From NCBI RefSeq assembly GCF_030406605.1, contig NZ_CP129104.1:1546652-1610651 (forward strand): a stretch of DNA of 64,000 nucleotides. Reading direction: 5' to 3'. Both the position numbers and the translations under genes were made by a program. Positions within the stretch are counted from its first letter, which is position 1. Each line of letters opens with the position of its first letter. This document shows, one piece after another, positions 1 through 8,961 of this stretch. Below the pieces are notes generated by a model. It was not told the origin of the DNA. It was given only the letters and a program-made list of their open reading frames with translations, and made no database searches. This DNA comes from Curtobacterium sp. 458 (lineage in GTDB: Bacteria > Actinomycetota > Actinomycetes > Actinomycetales > Microbacteriaceae).

Positions 1-359
1 GCCGGCTGGACCGGGGGCACCGCCAGCCCGCCGATGAACCCGACGACGACGTAGCCCCAGAGCGGCATCAGGACGAAGCCGACGACACCCATGCTCGCGA
101 GCGCGACGATGCTCGTCAGGATCAGGACGGGACGCATGCCCCAGCTGCCCATCCACCGGCTGGTGAGGGGCCCGGCGATCGCCTGCCCGATGCTCGTCGT
201 GGCGAGGACGAGGCCGGCCGCGCCGTACGAGTCGAAGACGTGCTCGACGTGGAGCAGGTACGCGAGCGAGAGCATCCCGAACGGGAAGCGGGCGGTGAGC
301 TGCGCAGCGATGACACGACCGACGCCAGGGGTCTTCAGCAGGGGCCCGTACGTACTCAC
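1..359 (-). CDS. MFS transporter, N-terminal part (cut by window edge)
   Basis: The reverse strand reads from a GTG at 359 into an uninterrupted frame that runs off the window. The roughly 120 residues seen contain three to four hydrophobic helices and the loop SRWMGSWGMRP, which matches the helix 2-3 loop of major facilitator transporters (G-x-x-x-D/G-R-x-G-x-R/K type). It should be an inner-membrane secondary transporter; the substrate cannot be told from this fragment. No Shine-Dalgarno sequence precedes the GTG. Instead a TACACT -10 box lies six bases upstream, so the mRNA is probably leaderless. It is transcribed divergently from nrdHIEF. Confidence 0.75.
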   Translation of the reverse strand, partial: MSTYGPLLKTPGVGRVIAAQLTARFPFGMLSLAYLLHVEHVFDSYGAAGLVLATTSIGQAIAGPLTSRWMGSWGMRPVLILTSIVALASMGVVGFVLMPLWGYVVVGFIGGLAVPPVQP

Positions 360-491
360 AAGAGGAGTGTACGGACCGGACGGACGGCCTGTCCCCCGGT
401 CGGGGAGGTGTGCACGAACGGCTCCTGTGCACGGTCGCGTGCCGGGCTCCGCGACACGCCGATCGTGTTCTGCCCACAGGCGTGGAGAGAT

Positions 492-590
492 GTGTCCACA
501 AGGTGTGGAGGAGTGTCGGTGGCCAGGATCAGACTGGCGGAATCGCGGGCCTCTCCCGACTGTTCACACTGTGGAGGGCGTTGTGGAGAA
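492..590. promoter_or_regulatory. Cluster of DnaA-box-like 9-mers upstream of nrdHIEF
   Basis: Four 9-mers close to the DnaA box (TTRTCCACA) occur in 100 bp: GTGTCCACA at 492-500, and on the reverse strand TGTGGAGGA at 504-512, TGTGGAGGG at 570-578 and TGTGGAGAA at 582-590. The first and last differ from a canonical box by one base. DnaA is known to act on the E. coli nrdAB promoter, so a role in coupling nucleotide supply to replication is possible. The 434-bp gap 360-793 holds these motifs, the NrdR boxes and the nrd leader; I see no gene in it. Confidence 0.35.
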
Positions 591-603
591 CTACACGGCT
601 GTA

Positions 604-651
604 ACACTTTCTCTTGTGGTCGGTCCCGGTGTCGGCCACTAGATGTAGTAT
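604..651 (+). promoter_or_regulatory. Tandem NrdR boxes over the nrdHIEF promoter
   Basis: Two 16-mers resemble the NrdR consensus (acaCwAtATaTwGtgt): box 1 at 604-619 reads ACACTTTCTCTTGTGG, and box 2 at 636-651 reads CCACTAGATGTAGTAT. Their centres are 32 bp apart, about three helical turns, which is the usual spacing of paired NrdR boxes. Box 2 overlaps TAGTAT (646-651), a good -10 hexamer, so repressor binding would block RNA polymerase. NrdR is the ATP/dATP-sensing repressor of ribonucleotide reductase genes. The nrdR gene itself is not in the window. Confidence 0.75.
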
Positions 652-793
652 CGAGTCACCGGGTCGAACCCGCCCTCAGCAGGCGCAGCGCTTGCTCTCC
701 GCGGGCCCCGGCAGGCTTCAGAAGCACCACTGCAGCACAACCACCAGCACCACTGAACGACCCGCTCGACGGGCCGAGAACACAGGGGAGATC

Positions 794-1027
794 ATGGCCG
801 TCACCGTCTACACCAAGCCGTCCTGCGTCCAGTGCACCGCGACGTACCGGGCCCTCGACAACAAGGGCATCCAGTACGAGGTGCACGACGTCTCCACGGA
901 CGAGGCAGCCCTCGAGCACGTCAAGAGCCTCGGCTACATGCAGGCCCCGGTCGTCGTGACCGACGACGACCACTGGTCGGGCTTCCGTCCCGACAAGATC
1001 GCGACGCTCAGCGCCGAACTCGCGTGA
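794..1027 (+). CDS. nrdH: Glutaredoxin-like protein NrdH
   Basis: A 77-residue cytoplasmic redox protein that reduces the class Ib ribonucleotide reductase NrdE, taking electrons from thioredoxin reductase. The redox motif is CVQC at residues 11-14, and the C-terminal half has the NrdH signature WSGFRPDKI. The ATG at 794 follows AGGGGAG (784-790); a longer open frame upstream contains the NrdR boxes and is not the gene. It is the first gene of nrdHIEF and lies 80 bp before nrdI. Confidence 0.95.
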   Translation: MAVTVYTKPSCVQCTATYRALDNKGIQYEVHDVSTDEAALEHVKSLGYMQAPVVVTDDDHWSGFRPDKIATLSAELA

Positions 1028-1107
1028 CCCCGGTGTGGTGCTCGCCTCGGTGAGCACCGCACCGCCCCTCCTGATCCGCTGTCCGCACCTCTGACCAGGG
1101 AGCGCAC

Positions 1108-1524
1108 ATGAGCAACCTCGTCTACTTCTCGAGCGTGTCCGGCTACACGGCCCGCTTCATCGAGAAGCTGGGGCTGCCGGCAGACCGGATCCCGCTCTAC
1201 CCGAACGACCCGTTCCTCCACGCGGACGAGCCGTACGTCCTCGTGCTGCCGACCTACGGGGGCGGCAACGGGCAGGGAGCGGTCCCGAAGCAGGTCATCA
1301 AGTTCCTCAACGACGAACGCAACCGCTCCCTCATCCGCGGTGTGATCGTCGGCGGCAACACGAACTTCGGCGAGGCCTACGGTCTCGCAGGGGACGTCAT
1401 CGCACAGAAGTGCGGCGTCCCCGTCCTCTACCGTTTCGAGCTCTTCGGCACGCCTGACGACGTGCACGCAGTCACCACTGGATTGGAAGCATTTTGGACG
1501 CAGCAGTTGCAGACGTCGATCTGA
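1108..1524 (+). CDS. nrdI: Flavodoxin-like protein NrdI
   Basis: A 138-residue FMN protein that supplies the oxidant needed to assemble the dimanganese-tyrosyl cofactor of NrdF. The N-terminus [14 protein letters not shown] is the phosphate-binding loop of NrdI flavodoxins, and LPTYGGG and [11 protein letters not shown] are the other FMN-contacting loops. The SD sequence AGGGAG (1097-1102) lies five bases before the ATG. The end of the gene overlaps the proposed TTG start of nrdE by 31 bp, which suggests translational coupling. Confidence 0.95.
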   Translation: MSNLVYFSSVSGYTARFIEKLGLPADRIPLYPNDPFLHADEPYVLVLPTYGGGNGQGAVPKQVIKFLNDERNRSLIRGVIVGGNTNFGEAYGLAGDVIAQKCGVPVLYRFELFGTPDDVHAVTTGLEAFWTQQLQTSI

Positions 1525-3647
1525 CGTCGCCGCAGACGGGGATGGACTACCACTCCCTCAACGCGATGCTCAACCTCTACGACTCGGACGGGAACATCCA
1601 GTTCGACAAGGACCGTGAGGCCGCCAAGCAGTTCTTCCTGCAGCACGTCAACCAGAACACCGTCTTCTTCCACAACCTGAAGGAGCGGCTCGACTACCTG
1701 GTCGAGAACGAGTACTACGAAGCCGCGACGATCGAGCAGTACTCGCTCGACTTCATCCAGAAGCTCAACGACCTGGCGTACTCGAAGAAGTTCCGGTTCC
1801 AGACGTTCCTCGGTGCGTTCAAGTACTACACGAGCTACACGCTCAAGACGTTCGACGGCAAGCGCTACCTCGAGCGCTTCGAGGACCGCGTCGTGATGAC
1901 CGCCCTCGGCCTGGCGCAGGGCAACGAGCAGCTCGCGATCGACCTCGTGGAAGAGATCATCGCCGGCCGCTTCCAGCCCGCGACCCCGACGTTCCTCAAC
2001 ACCGCGAAGGCCCAGCGCGGCGAGCTCGTCTCCTGCTTCCTCCTCCGCATCGAGGACAACATGGAGTCGATCTCGCGCGGCATCAACTCCTCGCTGCAGC
2101 TCTCGAAGCGCGGCGGCGGCGTGGCCCTGCTGCTCTCCAACATCCGCGAGGCCGGCGCCCCGATCAAGCAGATCGAGAACCAGTCCTCCGGGATCATCCC
2201 CGTGATGAAGCTGCTGGAAGACTCCTTCTCCTACGCGAACCAGCTCGGTGCGCGTCAGGGTGCCGGTGCCGTCTACCTGTCGGCGCACCACCCGGACATC
2301 ATGAAGTTCCTCGACACCAAGCGCGAGAACGCCGACGAGAAGATCCGCATCAAGACGCTGTCGCTCGGTGTCGTCGTGCCGGACATCACGTTCGAGCTCG
2401 CGAAGAACAACGAGGACATGTACCTCTTCTCGCCGTACGACGTCGAGAAGGTCTACGGCATGCCGTTCGGCGACGTCCCGATCTCCGAAAACTACCGCGC
2501 GATGGTCGACGACTCGCGCATCAAGAAGACCAAGATCAAGGCGCGTGACTTCTTCACGACCATCGCCGAGATCCAGTTCGAGTCGGGTTACCCGTACATC
2601 GTGTTCGAGGACACGGTGAACAAGGCCAACCCGATCAAGGGTCGGATCAACATGTCCAACCTGTGCTCGGAGATCCTGCAGGTCAACACCCCGACGACCT
2701 TCAACGAGGACCTGTCCTACAAGGAGATCGGCAAGGACATCTCCTGCAACCTCGGCTCGCTGAACATCGCGCTGACGATGGACTCGCCGGACTTCGGCAA
2801 GACCATCGAGACCGCCATCCGCGGCCTCACGTCGGTGTCGCAGATGTCGCACATCTCGTCGGTCCGCTCCGTCGAGGACGGCAACGACAAGTCGCACGCC
2901 ATCGGCCTCGGCCAGATGAACCTGCACGGCTACCTCGCTCGTGAGCGCGTGTACTACGGCTCCGAAGAGGGCATCGACTTCACGAACATCTACTTCTACA
3001 CGGTGCTGTTCCACGCCCTGCGCGCCTCGAACAACATCGCCATCGAGACGGGGGAGACCTTCGACGGCTTCCGCGACTCGAAGTACGCGTCGGGTGAGTT
3101 CTTCGACAAGTACACCGACCAGGAGTGGACGCCGGCGACCGCCCGCGTCGCGGAGCTCTTCGCGACCGCGAACATCGCGATCCCGACGCAGGACGACTGG
3201 AAGGCGCTGAAGGCGTCCGTCCAGGAGCACGGCATCTACAACCAGAACCTGCAGGCCGTCCCGCCGACCGGTTCGATCTCGTACATCAACCACTCGACGT
3301 CGTCGATCCACCCGATCGCGTCGAAGATCGAGATCCGCAAGGAAGGCAAGCTCGGTCGCGTCTACTACCCGGCGCCGTTCATGACGAACGACAACCTGGA
3401 CTACTACCAGGACGCGTACGAGATCGGTGCCGAGAAGATCATCGACACGTACGCCGCGGCCACGCAGCACGTCGACCAGGGTCTGTCGCTCACGCTGTTC
3501 TTCAAGGACACCGCGACCACGCGTGACATCAACAAGGCCCAGATCTACGCATGGCGCAAGGGCATCAAGACGATCTACTACATCCGTCTGCGTCAGCTCG
3601 CGCTCGAGGGCACCGAGGTCGAGGGCTGCGTCAGCTGCATGCTCTGA
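1494..3647 (+). CDS. nrdE: Class Ib ribonucleoside-diphosphate reductase alpha subunit
   Basis: The catalytic subunit, reducing NDPs to dNDPs. The 717-residue frame matches actinobacterial NrdE end to end. Key cysteines are visible: SCFLL near residue 180 and NLCSE near 390 (active site), and the C-terminal pair CVSCML that is re-reduced by NrdH. The dNTP-binding ATP-cone of class Ia enzymes is absent, as expected. The start is uncertain: TTG at 1494 has TGGAAG just upstream, while ATG at 1542 ([11 protein letters not shown]) is where many homologues begin but has a weaker SD. The reading frame is intact. Confidence 0.95.
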   Translation: MDAAVADVDLTSPQTGMDYHSLNAMLNLYDSDGNIQFDKDREAAKQFFLQHVNQNTVFFHNLKERLDYLVENEYYEAATIEQYSLDFIQKLNDLAYSKKFRFQTFLGAFKYYTSYTLKTFDGKRYLERFEDRVVMTALGLAQGNEQLAIDLVEEIIAGRFQPATPTFLNTAKAQRGELVSCFLLRIEDNMESISRGINSSLQLSKRGGGVALLLSNIREAGAPIKQIENQSSGIIPVMKLLEDSFSYANQLGARQGAGAVYLSAHHPDIMKFLDTKRENADEKIRIKTLSLGVVVPDITFELAKNNEDMYLFSPYDVEKVYGMPFGDVPISENYRAMVDDSRIKKTKIKARDFFTTIAEIQFESGYPYIVFEDTVNKANPIKGRINMSNLCSEILQVNTPTTFNEDLSYKEIGKDISCNLGSLNIALTMDSPDFGKTIETAIRGLTSVSQMSHISSVRSVEDGNDKSHAIGLGQMNLHGYLARERVYYGSEEGIDFTNIYFYTVLFHALRASNNIAIETGETFDGFRDSKYASGEFFDKYTDQEWTPATARVAELFATANIAIPTQDDWKALKASVQEHGIYNQNLQAVPPTGSISYINHSTSSIHPIASKIEIRKEGKLGRVYYPAPFMTNDNLDYYQDAYEIGAEKIIDTYAAATQHVDQGLSLTLFFKDTATTRDINKAQIYAWRKGIKTIYYIRLRQLALEGTEVEGCVSCML

Positions 3648-3668
3648 TCGCTCACGCGATCACCCTTC

Positions 3669-3710
3669 GGACTGGAGGCGCGGGGCGGCCCCGCACCGCG
3701 CCTCCAGTCC
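3669..3710. repeat. 15-bp-stem palindrome between nrdE and nrdF
   Basis: Perfect inverted repeat: GGACTGGAGGCGCGG at 3669-3683 and its complement at 3696-3710, with a 12-base GC-rich loop and no T-tract. It belongs to the dispersed GGAGGC/GCCTCC palindrome family of this window. Because it sits inside the nrdHIEF operon it cannot be a full terminator; it may set the 3' end of a processed nrdHIE transcript or tune nrdF level. Confidence 0.8.
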
Positions 3711-3730
3711 GCATCTTCGTCAGTCAGTAA

Positions 3731-4720
<990 letters not shown>

Positions 4721-4739
4721 TCCCGGGCTGACTCGTGGG

Positions 4740-4771
4740 AACGCCCCGCTGGCTTCGGCCAGCGGGGCGTT
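4740..4771 (+). terminator. Terminator of the nrd operon
   Basis: A 14-bp perfect stem (AACGCCCCGCTGGC and its complement) closed by the very stable TTCG tetraloop, 20 bp after the nrdF stop. T residues follow only sparsely, as is common in actinobacteria. Confidence 0.9.
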
Positions 4772-5013
4772 CGTCGTTCAGGGGCGCGGTCGCCGACTGG
4801 TCGGAGAGCGGAACTTCATTGAGATTTGATTCGGTCGGGCTATCTGCGACACGGCAGTCGCATTGCGTGCGTTGCAAGAAGCTGTGTTCGGTGCGGACCG
4901 GCTGTCGGACGGCCATCAGGATCTCCATCGGAGACGTTGATGGGCAGCGACGGCTCTTTCTGCGAGATCGGTCGCGGCTGTCCTAGGGCCTCCTCACGTA
5001 CTACGGTTCGAGC

Positions 5014-5457
5014 GTGCCCGTGTTCTCCAACGACGACATCCTCGGCAACAGGCTGGACTTCGAGATTGCCCGCGACGGATTCGTCCGGAGGTTGCAAGGC
5101 GATGCTGCGTTGCGCAATGGCGAGACGTGGCTTCGGCGCGAGGGCTATCGGGTCATCGAGCTGGACGCCGGGGCATGGAGAGAAGGCATGCAGATGCACA
5201 TCGCCTTCGCGACGGCCCTGCAGTTCCCCAGCCACTTCGGGAGGAACCTGGACGCGCTCGACGACTGCATGTCAGACGTAGCCGTGGCGAACTACGGGTG
5301 GGACGGAACCGAGACGGGCCTCGTCCTGATCCTGTCCGGCTTCGACGATTTCGCTCAACGACTCCCACGGATCGCCGACCACGTGAAGCAGATCCTGGGG
5401 AGGCAGGGACGCTACGCAGCACTCTTCGGGAACCGGCTCCTCACAATCTTGTCCTGA
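5014..5457 (+). CDS. Barstar-family RNase inhibitor, orphan
   Basis: A 147-residue protein whose C-terminal two thirds match the barstar fold: a hydrophobic beta strand (YRVIELDAG), a helix leading to FPSHFGRNLDALDDCMSD, which is the barnase-contacting loop of barstar, and then a strand and helix (GLVLILSGFDDFAQ). Barstar binds and neutralises barnase-type RNases in the cytoplasm. No RNase toxin gene lies nearby, so it is either an orphan immunity gene or a housekeeping barstar-like protein. The start is GTG, with a TACGGT -10 box six bases upstream and no SD, so the mRNA is probably leaderless. I see nothing recognisable in the preceding 240 bp. Confidence 0.85.
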   Translation: MPVFSNDDILGNRLDFEIARDGFVRRLQGDAALRNGETWLRREGYRVIELDAGAWREGMQMHIAFATALQFPSHFGRNLDALDDCMSDVAVANYGWDGTETGLVLILSGFDDFAQRLPRIADHVKQILGRQGRYAALFGNRLLTILS

Positions 5458-5751
5458 AGACGATGGGGCACAATCGGCGTCCCCGCCTTGGCTGGTTTCT
5501 GAGGCGACGGGCTGTCGGGACACCGCCAGCCAGAGCGTTTTGCGGAGGACCAGCATGAGTCCTGGGTCCACGTGTTGGACGCTGCCGAGGGCTGCCGCCG
5601 ACCACAGTGAGCTGAAGTCTCTGTCCTGACGATGCAAGTCGGGGGAACTGGGTGCCACTCCCAGCAGTGGGCCGCCGACGTCTCGGAGGCTGGCGGTAAC
5701 CGTCTCCTTGCTGATCAGTTTGCGGAACTGTGCACGAGTAACGTTCGCCCA
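5458..5751. other. Gene-poor spacer, nothing recognised
   Basis: 294 bp with lower GC than the surroundings. Open frames exist on both strands but have no start signal or recognisable product. It could be a decayed gene; nothing firmer can be said. Confidence 0.4.
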
Positions 5752-5973
5752 GTGAGTGCGCTCTGGCCGGGGTTGGCCGCGGTGATCTTCCTCTGTTGGG
5801 GCGGCATCCTCCTCAGCTTCCCCGAGCTGATCGCTCGATTCTCGCGCAAGGTGCAAGGCGAGTTCTGGGGAGGTCAGCTCACTCCCGAGCGAACGAGATA
5901 CCTCGGATTCGGCTTCGTGCTCACCGGTGTGGTCGCGGCCGGATTGCTCCTCGCGTTGATCCTTCGAGGCTGA
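5752..5973 (+). CDS. Small membrane protein, unknown
   Basis: A 73-residue protein with two hydrophobic helices (about residues 4-22 and 48-70) separated by a charged loop (RFSRKVQGEFWGG). No family recognised. The start is set at GTG 5752 because a TAACGT -10 box lies seven bases upstream and the frame further upstream is not membrane-like; the mRNA would be leaderless. It is one of a run of tiny membrane genes between 5.7 and 6.9 kb. Confidence 0.55.
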   Translation: MSALWPGLAAVIFLCWGGILLSFPELIARFSRKVQGEFWGGQLTPERTRYLGFGFVLTGVVAAGLLLALILRG

Positions 5974-6051
5974 GCGCGGCGTCCCCTCGGAAGCTTGGTC
6001 GACGAGAAGGTCGTCGGCTCGACAGGAACGGACGCGACGTAGCCTGGTCGG

Positions 6052-6276
6052 ATGAACGACCAGCCGCCCCGCAGCATGGCCGATCTGTTCACGGAGGGCG
6101 AGGAAACTGTTCCGGCGCCCCGCAACGCAATCCGCGCCGTCGGTCTGGTCGGCTTGATGACGTTGTTGATCACGGTGATCGCGGTCGTCGCCGCTGTCGT
6201 CGTGACCGTGACGTTCTTCGCCACGGTCCTCGGCGGAATCTTCCTGATCTTCGGGCTGGGGCCGCCGCTCCTCTGA
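6052..6276 (+). CDS. Small membrane protein, unknown
   Basis: 74 residues: a polar N-terminus (MNDQPPRSMADLFTEGEE) followed by a long hydrophobic hairpin (about residues 28-72) that could form two helices. No family recognised. A TAGCCT box lies exactly six bases before the ATG and there is no SD, the leaderless pattern shared with its neighbours. Confidence 0.55.
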   Translation: MNDQPPRSMADLFTEGEETVPAPRNAIRAVGLVGLMTLLITVIAVVAAVVVTVTFFATVLGGIFLIFGLGPPLL

Positions 6277-6345
6277 CGGGCCAGCCAGTGCTTCACGAAC
6301 CGCGGTGTAAGAACCTCGGTGACACTCGACAGCTAGGTTCGTCGC

Positions 6346-6528
6346 ATGAGTCGAACGAACGTGCTCTGGGTGGTGTTCCTGTTGCTCGGACTCGTGTTCG
6401 GTGCAGTCTCCATCGTGCTTCTCTCGAGAAGCACCTCCGGTGTGTTCGGATGGATCACGCTCGTCTGTGCCATGGTCATCCTGGTGTGTTCCGCAGTGGC
6501 GTACCGCCGTGCCCGCCTCCATCCGTGA
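6346..6528 (+). CDS. Small membrane protein, unknown
   Basis: A 60-residue protein made almost wholly of two transmembrane helices (about 6-25 and 33-52), with a basic C-terminal end (YRRARLHP) predicted to stay in the cytoplasm. No family recognised. A TAGGTT -10 box lies six bases upstream of the ATG, indicating a leaderless transcript. Confidence 0.55.
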   Translation: MSRTNVLWVVFLLLGLVFGAVSIVLLSRSTSGVFGWITLVCAMVILVCSAVAYRRARLHP

Positions 6529-6637
6529 CAGGTTTCCGATCGGTGATCGGACGCCGGCCGCTCGGTCTGGTTGCATCGATGCACCGCTCGCGATCGTTTC
6601 GGACACACCCGTCGTCCCCGCGGGAGAGGAGCGCCGC

Positions 6638-6826
6638 ATGTTCAGGATGAAGGGGAACCTCGTTCCGCCGACCATCATCGGGTTGTTTGCGGTCGCTGTT
6701 GGCGCGCTCACGCTGCTTTCGCCTCACCGCGCAGATGGCAGCGTTGCCGTCTGGGGTGTGCTCGCGGGATTGTTCGGCGTCTACGTGCTGTGCGGCGTCG
6801 TCGTGTCCTGGCGGGCGCGGAGATGA
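6638..6826 (+). CDS. Small membrane protein, unknown
   Basis: 62 residues with two transmembrane helices (about 10-28 and 36-56) and a basic end (SWRARR). Unlike the three small genes before it, this one has a clear SD (GAGAGGAG) about seven bases before the ATG. Its stop overlaps the start of the next gene (ATGA at 6823-6826), so the two are probably translated as a pair. Confidence 0.6.
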   Translation: MFRMKGNLVPPTIIGLFAVAVGALTLLSPHRADGSVAVWGVLAGLFGVYVLCGVVVSWRARR

Positions 6827-7197
6827 GCACGCGGAGCGCGGGAGACACAGCCGAGCCGTTTCGTGCGCCCAGCGCCCGAGAACGAGCGATCGTGGATGCT
6901 CTTGCCGGCGTTACTCGTAGGAGGAGTGCGGATGCACTCCGGTCGCAAGCGTCGGTGATGCTCGTCGCGGCGAACTGCGAGTGCGGGTGTGGCAGCTTCG
7001 CAGTGTCGTCACCAGGCGCTGTGCCAGCTGTGACCATGCACGATGTGCCCGCTCTCGTCGGGAACGAGCCTCCGATCGAGGTGCTGCCTGTCGTCAGCGG
7101 TGACGGCAGATTGGCGAGCGTGGAGATGACGTACTTCCTCACGGAGGCGCACGGCATCCCCGAAGAGAGTTCCCTGACCGCACGATGGCCGGATTGA
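6823..7197 (+). CDS. Cysteine-cluster protein of unknown function
   Basis: 124 residues, soluble. The striking feature is the cluster CECGCGSF near residues 46-53, which could bind metal. It resembles a set of actinobacterial hypothetical proteins with a CGCGC-type motif, but I know no function. It overlaps the preceding membrane protein by four bases, so the two gene products may work together at the membrane. Confidence 0.6.
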   Translation: MSTRSAGDTAEPFRAPSARERAIVDALAGVTRRRSADALRSQASVMLVAANCECGCGSFAVSSPGAVPAVTMHDVPALVGNEPPIEVLPVVSGDGRLASVEMTYFLTEAHGIPEESSLTARWPD

Positions 7198-7245
7198 CAT
7201 CGATGACCGGACCACCAGGCGATTCGGCTGCCGCCCTGGCCGCCG

Positions 7246-7671
7246 TCACTCCGGCGGCGTTGTCCCGGCGCCCTCGGTGTCGTCTGAGCCAGCCGGACCG
7301 GTCCCGGCCTCATCGAGGTTCTCGTGCGGGTCGCCCATGTCTCCAGTTGCTGCGCCGACGGCGGACAGTCCGTAGTGCTTGCGAACAGCATTCGCTTCGA
7401 CCAGGGAAAGAGTGTGTCCGGTTCCGAGGACCGGCGCATCCTTGATCGCCTCCTTGGTGTACCCGACGTGCAGGTCCGTGCCGTCGAGGGTGGCGTCCTC
7501 CACCGGGATCAGGGCCTGGTGCCTCCCGAGCACCCCCGTTGCGACGCTGACGTAGGCGGCGCTTCCGTCCTCATCGGAGGGGAACACCTGTGTCACCTTG
7601 CCGATCGACGCACCGCTGCGATCACGGACCGTCGCGCTCTCGACCCGGTGGATGAGGCTCTTGGAGATCAT
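7246..7671 (-). CDS. PRC-barrel domain protein
   Basis: About 141 residues. The N-terminal 110 form a PRC-barrel (SKSLIHRVESATVRDRSG, then GKVTQVF and a YVSV strand), as in actinobacterial stress-response proteins of the YsnF group; the C-terminal 30 residues are an acidic, disordered tail. Such domains mediate protein or membrane contacts; the partner here is unknown. The start could be ATG 7671 or TTG 7683; neither has a convincing SD. It lies about 30 bp downstream of the SdpI-like gene and is probably cotranscribed with it. Confidence 0.7.
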   Translation of the reverse strand: MISKSLIHRVESATVRDRSGASIGKVTQVFPSDEDGSAAYVSVATGVLGRHQALIPVEDATLDGTDLHVGYTKEAIKDAPVLGTGHTLSLVEANAVRKHYGLSAVGAATGDMGDPHENLDEAGTGPAGSDDTEGAGTTPPE

Positions 7672-7701
7672 GGGCGTAGTCAACGCCGTACGCCTGATGC
7701 T

Positions 7702-8061
7702 TCAGGGAGACGAGAGCGGTTCGTCGCAGGACGAACCGCGGCGGACGGCGCGGTGCGCAGCGGGGATGGACAGGAGTACTCCGACGAGCAGGACCGCCGC
7801 GGCCAGGAGCACCGATATCGGGTGTCGCAGCACCGGGATGGCGATGCTGACCAGGCACCACAGCACGCTGGTGGCTCCGGCGATCACGGTCGGCCGCAGC
7901 GCTGCGCGGTGGCCGATGCGCCAAGCGGCGTCGCTGGACATCGTCAGCCGCGTCCGGACGCCCGCGAGATCGTTCCGGGCGAGTGTTCCGGTGGCACCGC
8001 GCCAGGTCAGCCAGGTCACCAGGGCGGCTGCGCCGATCTCGAGCGACAACGCGAACACCAT
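7702..8061 (-). CDS. SdpI-like membrane protein
   Basis: About 119 residues with three transmembrane helices. The loop LAGVRTRLTMSSDAAWRIGH after helix 1 is the conserved stretch of the SdpI C-terminal family. SdpI in Bacillus is immunity to the SdpC toxin, but most actinobacterial members have no known toxin and none is nearby. The ATG at 8061 is preferred over ATG 8073 because GGGAGGAG lies four bases before it. It is divergent from the beta-lactamase-like gene. Confidence 0.65.
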   Translation of the reverse strand: MVFALSLEIGAAALVTWLTWRGATGTLARNDLAGVRTRLTMSSDAAWRIGHRAALRPTVIAGATSVLWCLVSIAIPVLRHPISVLLAAAVLLVGVLLSIPAAHRAVRRGSSCDEPLSSP

Positions 8062-8071
8062 TGCTCCTCCC

Positions 8072-8099
8072 ATGGTGTTGAACGGTAATGTTTCACCAT
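8072..8099. promoter_or_regulatory. Inverted repeat in divergent promoter
   Basis: ATGGTG (8072-8077) and CACCAT (8094-8099) form symmetrical 6-bp arms around an AT-richer centre, between the SdpI-like gene and the beta-lactamase-like gene. TACCGT on the reverse strand within it could be a -10 box. It may be an operator; no regulator gene is adjacent. Confidence 0.3.
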
Positions 8100-8129
8100 T
8101 GAGCAGTCAACTTCCCGAGGAGGAGCACG

Positions 8130-8961
8130 ATGCGAAGTCCGTTCGATGCCTCTGGATTTCGGCGTGCGAGTCTCCGGACGGCCGACGGATGGCGTGTGGT
8201 CCGCGAGCCCCGCGGGCCCTACGCTGATGCGTCGCTGATCGAGTGGGGAAGCATCACCAAGGGGGGTCGTGGGCACGACGGCCGTGCTCACGCTCGATGT
8301 CGAACAGCCGGTCGTGCACTACCTGCCCGACGTGCCCGATCCCGACATGACCGTTGCTGACCTCGTGCACCACACGTCGGGACTGCCTCGGCTGCCGGCA
8401 AGGATGCGGGATCGAGTCTTCGGCGATCCGTACCACGACGCCGTCGGCGTGCCGCTGGACCTGGCGCTCGTGGTATCGGCCGGCCATCGTGGCCAGTACG
8501 TGTATTCGAACCTCGGGTACGCCGTCCTCGGAGCGGTCCTCGACAGGGTGCACGGCGATTGGTCCGCTGCTCGGGAGCACGTCCTCGAGCCTGCAGGAGT
8601 GAGGTCGGCAACGCTGGCGCCTCCGTCGACCGAGCGCGCCGTCCCGAAGTTGTTCGGGCGTCCCGTGCGGCCCTGGGATCTCGGCAACTCGTCGTTCGCA
8701 GCTGCTGGCGGGATGTGGTCGACGTTCGAGGACCTCTGCCGCTACGCCGACTGGGTGCTGGAGTCCGGCCCGGACCGGCTGCGGTCGGTGAGCTGGCGGC
8801 GTGAAGGAGCAACGACGTGGATCAACGGAGAGGTCCGGGCGGCCGGGGCGTCCATCGTGAACGTTCGAGGGATCACCGCGGTGGTCCACGCGCTCGCGAA
8901 GGCCCCGCACGCCGCCGATGGAATTGCCACGGCACTCATCCAGCAGGAGCTCGCAGCATGA
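8130..8961 (+). pseudogene. Beta-lactamase-family serine hydrolase, frameshifted in a G6 tract
   Basis: Two frames together spell one short serine hydrolase of the penicillin-binding/class C fold. The first (from ATG 8130, strong SD GAGGAGG) carries the catalytic motif SITK near residue 42. The rest lies in the next frame from about 8263: VVHYLPDVPD, the HHTSGLP motif, YSNLGY (the Tyr-x-Asn motif) and GGMWSTFEDL. The break falls at six Gs (8261-8266); five Gs would give a continuous product of about 277 residues. It may be a pseudogene, a phase-variable gene or a sequencing error. Restart at GTG 8269 would give a protein without the catalytic serine. The end overlaps the next gene by four bases. 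Confidence 0.8.

Noticed and set aside
492..590. Chromosomal origin suggested by the DnaA-like boxes
   Set aside because: No dnaA or dnaN gene, no AT-rich unwinding region; boxes are imperfect.
1428..3470. Long open frame antisense to nrdE (680 codons)
   Set aside because: It mirrors the high-GC third-position bias of nrdE, has a valine/arginine-rich composition without domains, and no start signal.
5272..6711. Leftward 479-codon open frame across the small-gene stretch
   Set aside because: Low-complexity, covers several plus-strand genes with good -10 boxes, no recognisable domain; possible transposase fragment at 5458-5751 considered but not supported.
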